A stretch of DNA of 64,000 bases. Origin: Latrodectus hesperus (taxonomy: Eukaryota; Arthropoda; Arachnida; Araneae; Theridiidae). The position numbers were made by a program, and so were the translations under genes. Positions 36,395 to 49,724 of this stretch are shown in pieces. The stretch lies in assembly GCA_037975125.1 (NCBI GenBank), contig CM075852.1:14446011-14510010 (forward strand), in the 5' to 3' direction. The number at the start of each line of letters is the position of its first letter. Within the stretch, counting starts at the first letter, position 1. Under the pieces are notes generated by a model. It worked only from the letters and a program-made list of their open reading frames with translations, was not told where the DNA came from and made no database searches.

Positions 36395-36417
36395 CAAAAA
36401 AAAAAAAAAAAAAAAAA
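36395..36417 (+). repeat. A(23) tract
   Basis: Twenty-three A's about 285 bp after the last recognisable integrase codons. Confidence 0.95.
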
Positions 36418-36579
36418 TTGAAAAATTATACATTTTGATTTTCAATATAAATTAAAAAATATATGCATAAATGAATAAAAAGCTTCAATAAATAAGCTGG
36501 CATAATGTCACAGAAATGATATTGTCTATCAGTGAAAATGTGAACATGAATTCAATGTGATGTAAAAATAAAATCTCAT

Positions 36580-36950
36580 TGTGATTTTGTGCACCGTGAC
36601 ATTTCATACCTACGTCTTAGCTTCGTCACGGCGAATTCGACAGAAACACTCTGGGCTAAAATTTAATGTTGTCGTGTGCCAGTTAAGCTGTCATTATGAG
36701 ATGCTCTGCTCCACTTTTCCAACTGAACCATATTTTGGTGTGGAGTCCGACTTCCTCAGTACACAGCATGCCATAGAGACCCGTTTATAGGGTAGGCAAC
36801 CATTCACAACCCATTCATACAAGGAAGAAACAAAGACAGCATAGATAGAGGGAAAAAGTACAACCATGCCCGAACCAGGATTTGAACCCAGGACCTTCCT
36901 ATCCGCAGTCAGGCACGCTGGCCACTAGACAAGTTGGGCGGCGCTAAAGT
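36580..36950 (-). mobile_element. Well-preserved tRNA-derived SINE, minus strand
   Basis: On the minus strand: box A region TCTAGTGGCCAGCGTG (about 36915-36931), then box B GGTTCAAATCC (36878-36888) within GGTCCTGGGTTCAAATCCTG. A body of about 290 bp follows, which includes GGGCATGGTTG, also seen in modified form in the copy at 26235-26470. The tRNA-like head, spacing and shared body support a single SINE family with at least two copies here. Confidence 0.8.
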
Positions 36951-37142
36951 TTAATTTATCATATATATTAATTTAAACCTCAATTAGTTGTTTAAAGTAG
37001 CGAAAATTACTTGGGATATTGATATGTAGAACTTAAAAATTATTTACTATGGCCCAATTTTTCTGTTGACATGCAGTATCCTTATGAAATGATTGTTTAA
37101 GTTACAAGGATATTTGACGCAAATCAAAAAGTTCATATTTTG

Positions 37143-38752
<1,610 letters not shown>

Positions 38753-41700
38753 CTTTAGATCATAGGTTCCCAAAATGGTCCAGGTAAGCCCCTAGGGGTT
38801 CACGTAGACGTGGAAAGAAAACTGGGGTTCACAAGTTGTAAGTGGGGGTCAACGAAAAATTTTCTGGTTTTCATAATAAAGAACAAAAATTTTGGCTTGA
38901 ATTTACCTATCAACATACGCAGGTAGCATCATTCAGTAGGTAGGTATAGAGATGTAAAATTCCCGGGAATTTTGAAGCTTGGGAATTTACTCGGGGATTG
39001 TGGGGAATGTTGGGAATTTTGTGGGAATAAACTCAGCCAATCATATTTCGTTTTAGGGATTCTTTTTTCGCATATATATGAAGCGAAGTGAAGTAAAATT
39101 TGGTATCTATATAATTTTCACAATTTTTAAACAAATTATTTTATTTTCTACAATAAGCATTCATAAAAGCAGTGAAAAGCATAAAATATGAATATTAAAA
39201 TTGTAAAAAATATAGTATTGAAAAATTTCATCCCTAGGGGATATTTTTATATCGGTGTATGGCGAGATCAGTCGCTAAGATTGTTGGGAAGCCAATGTTT
39301 CTCACAAATATATATTTAATGAAACTATGAAAATAAACTGAACATTTTTATTGGATCAAAAATAATATTGTTTCACTGTAACAAATAGTGATTTTTTTCT
39401 TCATTTCTATTTTTCCATTTTCAGTAGGTTGTAAGAGATTTATTATTTTTTGCGATCACTTTCTTTATATGGTAGATTTGTTTCTTATGTATTCGAAATT
39501 GCTAGGTTTTTAAAAAAAAATGATTTCACTTTAATTTTAATGTATAATATTTCTTAAACAAATTATTTAAAAAAATATTGTAGTACTTGATTTTTTCAGC
39601 CTTTGTAATACACTGAAGATTGATGATATAAAAATAAATAATGCCAAGCAAATTGCTTTCACTTTGGTTTTGACTTCTAATTGACAAATTTTTAATTTAT
39701 CTATGATACAAAAAGATACTGTTTCATGCACTACTTCTCAACTGAATATGTGTAAATGTTGTTCAAATTTAACCAATATGTAAATGAAAGTATGTGGTGA
39801 GGCGACGTGTAAGTTGTGAACAAAAAAGAGCTCTTCCAACGAGTCATCATTTAAATCATACCTTGTCGGAATTAATGTGACAAAAATCATATGAAATAAG
39901 CTAGCATTAAAACAATATTACAATTTGCATGTAATTTTGAGTTGTATTGAAACTGCAGATGTTATTCCAATCCAATTATAAATATATTTATTTGCAGAGG
40001 GAAATTATCATCAATATATTCTAGCATTATTAGCAATTTCTTAATAGTAACTTATAACTATTTAAATTGACAAACTCAATATTTCAATTATTAACAATTT
40101 ACTAAAAATTCACATTAGTAGTTACTTAAATTTGTAAAATCTATTTAATATTTGAGACACAAAATAATAAATTTATATAAAAAAATGGATCATGAATGTA
40201 ATCATGAATAAAAATACTTTTTCTTTTATTATAATTAAAATATATAATTTCTTTTATATTTTAAGATTAATTAACAATTTTTTAAGTTTAATATATAATG
40301 CAGAATTGAAATAAAACTATTTTTATTTCTTTTGCAAGGATCTGATCTATTAATTTACACAATTACAATATATCTACAGTTGAATTATTCATTGAGTTTT
40401 TGAAAACAATTTTTGACAAAATTAAAAATGATTTCAAAACAGTAAGGTTCAAAATCTCTTTAGACTATTATACATCATTTCTAAATGATAAGGCAGAAAA
40501 TGTGGGTGAATTAAAAAATTACTGATAACCTGTGTCATTGAAAATATTTCCATTTTTCAGACTTTAGTACTAGAAATGGAAATAACTTTATGATATTATG
40601 AAAAGAATTTATGAAAATATAGCAAATGAATTCTAAAAAAAAAGTGTTCTTGCTTTTTTTAACATTTTGCATTCGCGTAACCCTGTTATAAATTAAAATT
40701 ATTTTTTAATTCAATGTATCTTGCTTTTCATAAAAAAAGGTTGAAATGTGTTATTTTTTTCAAAAGAAGATTTTTGGTTAAAATACTAGCTATGAAAATA
40801 TTAATGCCAGTTTGATATAAGAAAATAGAGGTATATTATTTTTCTACTATCTTGTTATAAGAATTTGAAAACTTGTATTTTTTAAGAGTTGGTTCATCTT
40901 GGATTTTTACACACAAGATTAAAATTTGTACATAATACAAAAATTTTAGGACAATTGACAAATCTGTAATTTTGTGAATTGTATATTTCCAATTCAAAAA
41001 CTTGAAGTAACAATAAGCAATTTGTTCAGAAAGGATTTTAAAAATTGTACAGATGCATTTAGAAATCTGCACAGTAAAAAGATCCCATCTAAATATGTGT
41101 ATACATGTTACCTTGTGAAATAAAATTAGGTATTATTTCTATGGTAGAAAATATCTGATATTTACAAATATAAAAATATTGTTTAATAAATACTGATTGA
41201 TTTTTATGAATATAATTTTCAACAGGACAACTGAATTGGATATAACAAAAATTGTTGTAATAAATAATGCATAAAATTGAAGCTACATATTTTACTGTAA
41301 CAACACTAATACAAGCAATACTTTAAAGCAAGCAAATGACATTAAATATCTTAAATAAAAGTTTAAAAATATTAGTTTTTCAATGTTAATACAACTTCTT
41401 TCACAATGGAACACCAACTTGATGCCCAATGATTTCATAAATGTGTCAAAACTTAAGCCCTTGTAATGCTGAAAGGTGAAAATCTTAGTAGCGAGGTATT
41501 AGAAACAATATCCTACCCCCTTTTTGGCTTCTTAAAATTAATTGCTCATTTTAAAATAGCAAGTTTCGAGCATTTTAAATGCATTGTAAATCAATGCATG
41601 TTGGTCATAGATATGTTGTCAGAAGGAAGACTTGTGTGTGAACTTCAGCTCACTTTAAAAAATTTCAAATACATAGATGATAAGTTTGTTTTTGCTGGGA

Positions 41701-41957
41701 TAAATGTAAAATACAATGTAATTTAGAATTTATAAAAACTTTTATTTGAAGAAACATTTCACATATCACACATCAACATTATTATTTACAATCTCATATA
41801 AGTATCATTACCAACCATCAACATATTCTGTATAATAGTTGATAATAATTATAGTGAAAAACACGTTTTTGAATTAAGAAACAATCTTGATTAACTAAGC
41901 CCCTGATTATGTTATGTGTGTATACATATTTAAAATTATGAAATGTTGTAATTTGCA

Positions 41958-41959
<2 letters not shown>

Positions 41960-42022
<63 letters not shown>
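41960..42022. repeat. (AT)n microsatellite
   Basis: AT dinucleotides directly before the 118-nt palindrome. Confidence 0.96.
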
Positions 42023-42028
<6 letters not shown>

Positions 42029-42030
42029 AA

Positions 42031-42148
42031 GTTTTGCTTAGTTAAAGGGTTATGTGTCATATAGAGATGTCATATAAATATATATATATATATATATATA
42101 TTTATATGACATCTCTATATGACACATAACCCTTTAACTAAGCAAAAC
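42031..42148. repeat. 118-nt perfect palindrome with (TA)n centre
   Basis: Arm 42031-42078 (starts GTTTTGCTTAGTTAAAGGGT) is exactly reverse-complemented by 42101-42148. The 22-bp TA centre is itself self-complementary. No mismatch over 59 bp per side. Confidence 0.95.
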
Positions 42149-42369
42149 TTTTAGAAGCACTTTTCAGCTCACACAAATTAATTAAAATGAAATTGGGTAA
42201 AAATTATGGTGAAAATCAAAAGTTTTGCCTATTATTTATAGTTCATTTTAAACTATAATATAACAAACACAAAAGCTATATCCAAGAAACTTCGAATAAT
42301 TTATATACAATTATAAATACTATCCAATCAAGTTAAAATTTAACTTTTTCCAAATTATTGAAAAAAATC

Positions 42370-42560
42370 CTCAGGTTGGTTGGTTGGGTTTTATGGCGCA
42401 AGGTCCAAAAATGGACCTGCTGCACCAAATAAAAATAAAAGATCCTGAGAAATACCATTTAAAAGATGGGACACAGATATCTCAAGATGTTGAAAAAGAG
42501 GAAATGGCAAATGCTCATGGGAGACAGGTTCTGCTAGTTAGGACAAACAGGATTTAAAGG
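42370..42560 (+). repeat. Short interspersed repeat with TTTTATGGCGCAAGG core
   Basis: A GC-richer stretch begins GGTTGGTTGGGTTTTATGGC and carries a small hairpin GGTCCAAAAATGGACC (42402-42417). Sequences of the type 'TTTTATGGCGCAAG' recur as SINE or LINE-tail repeats in several invertebrates; I recall this only in general terms. No box A/B was found. Confidence 0.4.
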
Positions 42561-44138
42561 TAGTAATACTGATAAAGAAGTTTATTATCGACACAAAACT
42601 GGACCAATTTACATAAATTTATTATAAGAAAAACTTCATCAAAATTTTAAGTAACTTCAAATTAATCAATTAGCATCAACAGCCACTATTTAACTTATAA
42701 CTTTCAGTAAAAGCAAAATTATGATATAAATCTCTACAAATCTAAAATTATTGGAACTATCATACATATTCAAATTTGAAAAGGTCCATAATAATGGATG
42801 AAATATTCTTGTCATGTAGTCCAACAAAATTACTGATTTGTCAAATCATTAATAAACAACTAAATTAACTAGTAATGAAATCCAACATGCCTAGTTAAAT
42901 CTAGTTATTCTATTTAATTTCTTGCCAACATTTCCAATGATAAATAGATTTATTTTAATAAGGAATAATATAGAGAGCATTTTCCTGCTTCTTTATTACT
43001 AGCAAATAATTAGCAATTTTAAACACAGACATTTTTTTTATGTGACAGTATTAAAGTTCAGATATTTTCCAAATCTCAAACACCAACGTTGTAAACTTTA
43101 ATAAATATAACAGTAAAAAATTGGGAAAACATTCTATGAAATTAATAAGAATCAGTATTTATTATAATCTATGAACAATCAGTTTTGTTACGGAGGTTTT
43201 TGCATTAGTATTCTCTAGAAAGTACACAACACCATGTAATAAATCCTACAGCAATTATATAAGCATTTATGAAGTATATCTACGTATAAAAAACTTGCAA
43301 AAGAAAAAATGTCTTGCATGTTAAGCGTGCCAAATAAAATTATCAGTATACTTCACATCATTACTTTTGATGGCAAGAGAAAATGATTTTCTTTTTGTAT
43401 ACAATACGTACAAAATCTGATTCTATAAAGAGATATTTAAACATCTGATTTAACCACAGAAAATAAAACCACAATAGTTAAAAATTGCTTTCTGAATGTT
43501 TCAAACCATAAATGTACATCCAGGCTATTACTTTTATCTAAATTGATCAAAATTAACTCCAGATATCTAATAAAAAACAAAATGAATATCTATATACACT
43601 AACGATTGACGTTATAAAAAAATTTTCGTATGCTATTTTAGAATCAGTTTTTAATCTAATCTACTGCGTTTAATTTAACGTTAAGTTTAGAAATAAAAAT
43701 AGAATAATATTTTCAAGAAATATATAATGAAAGATTGAAGTTTATGCATATTAGTTTTATAATTTTCGAGGAATATGTATGTGAAAGACAGCATAACTAA
43801 GCGATTTCTCGGTCAAAAAATTTAATAAATACACATTCAAATAATAATCATTACGAGTAATAATTGCAATGAACACAACTTGAAACCTCTCCAATCTTTA
43901 CAAATGGTTGTAGTAGTAGTAATAAGACAGAAACAGTTTTGGAGCTTTATGCTCGTAGGCTTATAGCTTGCTTTGAGTAGGATTGAGTTTTTTCACAAAA
44001 CTCGTCAAAAATTTAGAACACCAATTTTATTATTGTATTGTTTACAAATGGCTGTCATCTTTTTTCAAATGTTTTGAGAAATTTCTATTGCCATAAAAAT
44101 AAAAGTAGAAATATTAAAATATATCTATTTAAATATAT
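42561..44138. other. AT-rich sequence between the short repeat and the Ty3 element
   Basis: No gene or repeat recognised; still inside the inner hAT element. Confidence 0.4.
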
Positions 44139-44480
44139 TGTCACGAAGATTTAAGTGAACACACCGTTGGATTTAAACAAACAAGTTTATTGAAGGAAAG
44201 TAGCGACTTGTAACCTTACAAAGTCGAGAAGTTGCCCATGACTAGTGGGTATAAGCTTTTATACAGTAATAGAATATTCGAGAAACAACTAATTAACATA
44301 ACAAAGAATGGTCTAGAATGTTGGAGAACATAAGGAAACGATAAGTAAAGAAACAAACAAAAAATTCATACTTTGGATACAACAGCCGTGGCTGGTATCG
44401 AACCCGCAACCTCCGGGTTTGGATCGCGTGCTTTGACCACTCGGCCAATGAACTCGTTGGAAAGCTTTCTCTATGCGGCA
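44139..44480 (-). repeat. 3' LTR of the Ty3 element, with tRNA-like segment
   Basis: 342 bp. On the minus strand, TTGGCCGAGTGGTCAAAGC resembles box A and GGTTCGATACC fits box B of a tRNA promoter (plus positions about 44397-44455). The short frames translated from this LTR come from the tRNA-like part and are not genes. Confidence 0.88.
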
Positions 44481-44513
44481 TTGCTCCTCTCTCAAAAAGA
44501 CAGCGTCTCGCTG

Positions 44514-47500
44514 CTATTTGGATCTTGAGCGTGTTAAAGGTCCTTTATAAACTTCTGCCTTCTTTTCTGGAAGAACGACACCTTGATTTCGTCCGTCTTC
44601 AATGTCGGTCTGCTTCGCCGGATCATGGTACGGCTTCATACGCAAAACATGGACAACATCTTTTAGTTTCCTTTTCCGGGAAGCAGGATCAAAATCTTGC
44701 ACTTCGTAGGTGACGTCGGATAAACGGCGCAGCACTTGATAGGGCCCAAAATATCTCCTTAAGAGCTTCTCGGAAATACCGACCTTTCAGACTGGGGTAT
44801 AAACCCATACGAGGTCTCCAGGACGATAGGACACCATTCGGTGTTTGGAATCATAATGTCGACGATCTTTATCTTGCGCTCTCAGAGTATGCGTTCTGGC
44901 CAATTGTCTCGACTCTTCTGCCCTGGAAATAGTCTTGGTTGCGTCATCAGGCAAGAATGGGAACATTGTATCTAGCGTTGTTTCGGCTTCACGTCCATGG
45001 AGCAGGTAGAACGGCGTAAATCCTGTTGTCTCTTGCTTAGCGGTGTTATAAGCAAACGTCGCAAATGGCAAAATTTCGTCCCAGTTTTTCTGTTCGATAT
45101 CAACGTACATGGACAACATACCAGCTAGAGTTTTGTTAAAGCGCTCCGTCAATCCATTCGTTTGGGGATGATACGCCGTCGTCATTCGATGATCGATATG
45201 GCACAATTTGACTAGTGCGGATACAAGTCTGGACTGGAAAACGGCACCACGATCGGTAATAATGACTCGAGGAGCTCCATGTCTCAGAAGAATCTCTTCG
45301 AGCAGAAACTTGGCGACTTCTTCGGCTTCAGCAGTTGGTAAGGCTCTGGTTACTGCATAGCGTGTACAGTAATCTGTGCAGACCACGATCCATTTATTTC
45401 CACGGGCAGACTTAGGGAACCTCCCAAGCAGATCTATCCCAATGCGGTGGAAAGGTGTGACAGTAGGAGGGATGGAAACCAGGCGTCCAGGTGGTGGTTG
45501 CGGAACTGATTTCCTCCATTGGCATTCTCGACAATGCATGACATACCGCACAACATTCCGGTACATCCCCGGCCAATAAAAACTTTTCCTGATTCTGTGT
45601 ACGTTTTCGCAAAGCCAAGATACCCTGCGGTAGGAGCGTCGTGGAAGAATGTCCGCTCGTAGATGCTTGGGAATGACAGGCAACCATGGATACCCGGCTG
45701 GATCAAAATTCTTTCTGCATAAGACTCCGTCAATTAACTCAAATTTCTTCTCCTCGGTAGAGGGGCCGATCTTCGGAAGGATTATTTTTGCCATGTCTGG
45801 ATCTTTCTTCTGTTCGATGGCAAGGTCTATACTCGTGGCTACAGCTAAAAATTGGTCTTGCGTCTCAGTCGCTTCATCCACAGGATTTCTTAAGAGAGCG
45901 TCGGCATCATTATGGTTCCTCCCAGATTTGTATTTTACCGAAAAATCGTGTTCCTGGAGGCGAAGAGCCCACCTCGCCAGCCTGCCTGAGGGATCTTTTA
46001 GATTCATAAGCCAGCAGAGTGAATGATGATCCGTAACAACGGTAAAATGTCTTCCGAACAGGTATGGCCGGAATTTATTAATTGCCCATACGATGGCAAG
46101 GCATTCTCGTTCTGAAGTAGAATAATTCCTTTCGGCTTTTGTCAGGGTTCTAGAGGCGTATGCTATGTCTCTTTCGACTTCATTCTCAATTTGCACCAGA
46201 ACTGCTCCAATACCATATCCGCTGGCGTCGGTATGAATTTCTGTAAGGCATCTTTCGTCGAATATCCCCAATACTGGATCAGATGTAAGCGCCTCCTTCA
46301 GGTTTTCGAAAGCCTTTACTTCTTTAGGACCCCAATGAAATTTCGCATCGCCTTTCAATAGCAATTGCAAGGGCTCGGCGAGATAGCAAAAGCCCTTAAT
46401 AAACCTTCGGAACTACGAGCAAAGTCCAAGAAAGCTTCGTACGTCATGTACGTTCTGTGGAGTAGGAAAGTTGCTCACGGCTTTCACTTTGTCATGATCT
46501 GGACGGACACCGTTACTGGATACGAGATGGCCTAGTATTTTCACTTCTTGGGCAGCAAAAAGGCACTTCTTGGGGTTAAGTATGAGTCCAGCTTCTTGAA
46601 TGCATTCCAGAACTGTTTTCAACCGGAGAAGGTGGTCTTCAAAAGTTTTTGAGAAAACTACTATGTCGTCCAGGTAACACAGGCACATAGTCCATTTGAG
46701 ATGGCGTAACAAATTATCCATCATTCTTTCGAAAGTCGCCGGTGCATTACAGAGTCCAAACGGCATGACTTTAAATTCGTATAAGCCTTCTGGGGTAATA
46801 AATGCCGTCTTTTCACGATCCGCTTCATCCACTTCTATCTGCCAGTAACCAGATCGGAGGTCCATGGAAGAAAAGAATTTGGCGCCTTTTAAACAGTCTA
46901 GAGTGTCATCAATGCGGGGTAGAGGATAAACATCCTTCCTCGCGATGCTATTCAGTTTTCGATAGTCTACGCAAAAACACCAGCTTTTATCTTTTTTCTC
47001 ACGAGTACGACGGGGGATGACCAGGGACTCTCAGATGGCTGGATAATACCTTGGTCAAGCATTTTCTCAACCTCTTCCCGAATTATGCGTCTTTCAGTCG
47101 GTGAAACTCGGTAAGCCTTTTGGTAGATTGGATCATGATCACCAGTATTGATCCTATGTTTCACATTTGTCTTTGCGGCTGACGACTCGTTAGATTTTGT
47201 AAAGATTCCAGAAAAGGCTTGTAAGAGTTCGGCTAATTTGCGTTTTATTTCGCTGCTCAACTCAGGGGATATCATTATGGTATAATCTATACTGGAATTC
47301 GTCGGCTCCTGCAGTGTACTTTTACTTTTTGTTGTATAATCAATCTCGCATACATGCCCGTCATTCAGGAGCTCAGCTTCGCCTATGTACATCCCTTTTG
47401 GAATGACTTGATCTTTGGCCTGCATGTTGGCAACCCAAATTTCACTTTGTCCATTATGGTATAAGGATACCATGGAGGGTACAGCCAGGTTTCTTTCAAG

Positions 47501-47960
47501 CAGCAAATGTCTATTGCTGTCTACGATTACGCTAATGTTTCTTCCGACATCTAGTCATGATACGGCTATTCTCGTCAATGATCGTGGCTGATGCTTGTAG
47601 TCCTTCGTGGCATACAGCTTCCAAGCGTCTAGCGCATTGGTTTCTAGGTCAGTAATTTCCAACAACAGTTCATTCCGGCCACAGTCTATCATGGCTTGAG
47701 AAGCTTCCAAGAAGTCTCATCCGAGGATTACGTCGTGACTACAATGCCGTAGAACGATGAATTCAAACAGCAGCTCTCGTCCATTTATAACGACACGCAA
47801 AACGCATTTTCCCACTGGCCTAACAAAACTGCCATTAGCGACTTTCAGTATAGTGTTCTTGGCGTCAGTAAACATAACTTTCTTTAAGGATCGACGAAAC
47901 TTATCGGAGATGACAGAAAATTAAGCTCCCGAATCCACTAGGGCACGGATAGGCTGATTA
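44514..47960 (-). pseudogene. Ty3 pol remnant: protease, RT, RNase H, integrase
   Basis: Minus-strand pol. The protease DSGA motif lies at about 47925-47935 and is followed directly by a stop (47921-47923). More stops lie at 47717-47719 and 47555-47557. The RT start (47506-46967) contains PSESPWSSPVVLVRKK, then a single-base shift occurs near 46997. RT continues to 46413 with DLRSGYWQIEVDEADREKT and the catalytic CYLDDIVVFS box, and a stop falls at 46413-46415. The longest open part (46370-44787) has RNase H (TEIHTDASGYGIGAV) and integrase. The integrase DDE residues are in IGIDLLG, IITDRG and GLTERFNK. The HHCC zinc finger region near 45600-45660 is read in the wrong frame by two compensating shifts, so its histidines are lost. 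A stop at 44787 precedes a tail ending LTRSRSK at 44514. The enzymes would copy and insert the element, but this copy is inactive. Confidence 0.92.
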
Positions 47961-48114
47961 TTTACCATGACGTCGAGGTGGTTACCTGTCATCTTTGCGG
48001 CTGATGGAGGATTTTCATTACATGCGGCCTCACCTCCCCGAAAGGTCGCTGTGCTCAGTTTTCCTCGTTTCTACGGCTTGGAGACCGACTTGATCGACGA
48101 TATGGCGACGGTGA

Positions 48115-49185
48115 TCAGAAACGACGGGTTGGTGATCGGCCTCTAACAGGACTAGGTGAAGAACGGCGTACGAGGCTTGGTCGGCGCAACTCTTCTTCAG
48201 CGTCAGCGTCGTCGAAGCTCCGTCGGCGGGCTCGATAATTGTCAAAAATGGCTTTCCTCTCACGGCAATAGCGTACGACGTGTCCAGGGCGTCCACAGTG
48301 AAAACAAACTGGTCTGTTGTCGGCCGTTCTCCAAAGGTCAGTCTTCCTTGGCTGCGGTGCTGATTTCTGGACAGGGCTACTAGGTTCCCTCGTCACAGCG
48401 GCTGCATAAGTGGGACGTCGTTGGGTGCCTGCAGACTTTGCGACAACTGGTGCCAAAACTCTTTCGACTTCGTCTTGGATGACGGTCTGTAGCGGCTGAG
48501 AATAGGAGTCCGGAAACTCGTCGGGTCGATTAACCATTCGATGAACCTCTTCTTGTACAATTCTGCGGATAAGGGACACCAAGTGTGGCTCGTCCTCCAT
48601 GGCTGCTACTGGTACGACATTTGGTAGTCTTTGAAATCTTTTTGGACCAACTCTTTTCTGTTTCATGTCTTCAATGTAGTTGCACCACTTGATGAAGTCA
48701 GCCGCAGTCTTAACTTCTTTCATTAAAAGCACCTGGTAAATATCCTCAGCAACGCCTTTCATTAAGTGCGACACTTTTTCGTCGTCGGACATCGAAGGGT
48801 TGACCTCGTGACAAAGCCCTAATACACTTTGAATGTAGGATTGCGTTGCCTCTCCTGCCTTTTGAGCCCTATATTTCAGTTGCTCTTCGGCCTTCTTTGT
48901 GTACTTCTGACGATCACCAAAAAGTTCATTTAAACCTTTCTTGAATGCGTCCCAGGAGTCCAAGGCATCTTCATTATTTATGTACCACTGCTTGGCCGTA
49001 CCGTCTAGGAAAAAATAGACGTTCGCAAGGCACATCATTTCATCCTATTTGTTGAACTTGGCCACCCGATCGTATTCTGAAAGCCATTTCCGGGGGTCAT
49101 CTCCAGGCTCTCTACGGAAGGTTGATGGGCTCCTTAGTAGCTGGTGGGTAGGAGTTACCACGATAGGTTTCGTATCTTCAGCCAT
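48115..49185 (-). pseudogene. Ty3 gag with one in-frame stop
   Basis: Minus strand from ATG at 49185. The start MAEDTKPIVVTPTH is followed by one stop near 49044 and then by 307 open codons to 48115. The capsid-like part has FLDGTAKQWY and KGLNELFGD, typical of arthropod Ty3 gags. A single CCHC zinc knuckle (CFHCGRPGHVVRYC) lies near the C-terminus, followed by an Arg/Ser-rich tail (SFDDADAEEELRRPSLVRRS). Gag packages the element RNA in the cytoplasmic particle. The stop sits where the family usually has a Trp, so a single substitution probably explains it. Gag is otherwise well preserved. Confidence 0.88.
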
Positions 49186-49223
49186 TACCTGCTTCTTCCC
49201 TCGTTCTGGAACGTAGAGACCAA

Positions 49224-49565
49224 ATTCACGAAGATTTAAGTGAACACACCGTTGGATTTAAACAAACAAGTTTATTGAAGGAAAGTAGCGACTTGTAACC
49301 TTACAAAGTCGAGAAGTTGCCCACGACTAGTGGGTATAAGCTTTTATACAGTAATAGAATATTCGAGAAACAACTAATTAACAAAACAAAGAAAGGTCTA
49401 GAATGTTGGAGAACATAAGGAAACAATAATTAAAGAAACAAACAAAAAATTCATACTTTGGATACAACAGCCGTGGCTGGTATCGAACCCGTAACCTCCG
49501 GGTTTGGATCGCGTGCTTTGACCACTCGGCCACTGAGCTCGTTGGAAAGCTTTCTCTATGCGGCA
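49224..49565 (-). repeat. 5' LTR of the Ty3 element, with tRNA-like segment
   Basis: 342 bp, about 97% identical to the partner LTR. It carries the same box A/box B-like segment (plus about 49480-49540). Directly beyond its internal edge the minus strand reads TTTGGTCTCTACGTTCCAG, which may include the primer-binding site starting at TGG. Confidence 0.88.
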
Positions 49566-49724
49566 TTATTATGTAGTTTTAATAGTTAAAAACTTTTAAA
49601 TTTTTAAGAAAATTAAAATTTTTCCATAATTTTAAAAATTTGGGAATTTTTAAAATTTTTATGAGGAAAAAACCCGGTTTATTCCCGGGAATAAACCGGG
49701 TTTTTTGCCCTCCTTGCAACACTA

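Larger units (their letters stand above)
39240..44138. other. Interior of the inner hAT element, AT-rich, unassigned
   Basis: No transposase or other family recognised. A plus-strand open stretch at 41466-41726 (86 codons) has a plausible protein composition but no known motif. The (AT)n tract, the large palindrome and a GC-richer repeat at 42370-42560 lie within. Confidence 0.4.
44139..49565 (-). mobile_element. Ty3/gypsy LTR retrotransposon (level 3 of the nest), defective
   Basis: Two 342-bp LTRs (44139-44480 and 49224-49565) bound a gag-pol unit read on the minus strand. On that strand the 3' LTR starts TGCCGCATAG and ends CTTCGTGACA, the expected TG...CA. The 5' LTR ends AT instead of CA. 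The order PR, RT, RNase H, integrase is that of Ty3/gypsy. LTRs differ at about 10 of 342 positions, so the insertion is moderately old. The flanking tetramers (ATAT left, TTAT right) agree at three of four positions, so the target duplication is uncertain. No env-like frame was seen. Confidence 0.93.
38947..49724. mobile_element. Inner hAT-type element (level 2 of the nest)
   Basis: It begins TAGAGATGTAAAATTCCC and ends CTTGCAACACTA, a TAGNG/CNCTA hAT pattern. Identical 8-bp duplications GGTAGGTA flank it at 38939-38946 and 49725-49732. Its ends match the 648-bp MITE at 34704-35351. A Ty3 element occupies 44139-49565. The rest (about 5.3 kb) is much longer than the MITE copy, so further insertions or a long unrecognisable interior are present. 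Confidence 0.83.

Noticed and set aside
36581..36790. 69-codon plus-strand frame
   Set aside because: Antisense of the SINE at 36580-36950.
41818..42060. 80-codon minus-strand frame
   Set aside because: Mostly (AT)n translation.
44397..44455. Functional tRNA gene (also at about 49480-49540)
   Set aside because: Box A/B words are present, but acceptor and anticodon stems do not pair properly and the segment lies inside LTRs.
44293..44495. Two short frames in the LTR (and the same at 49378-49566)
   Set aside because: They come from the tRNA-like LTR segment; identical in both LTRs and not part of gag or pol.
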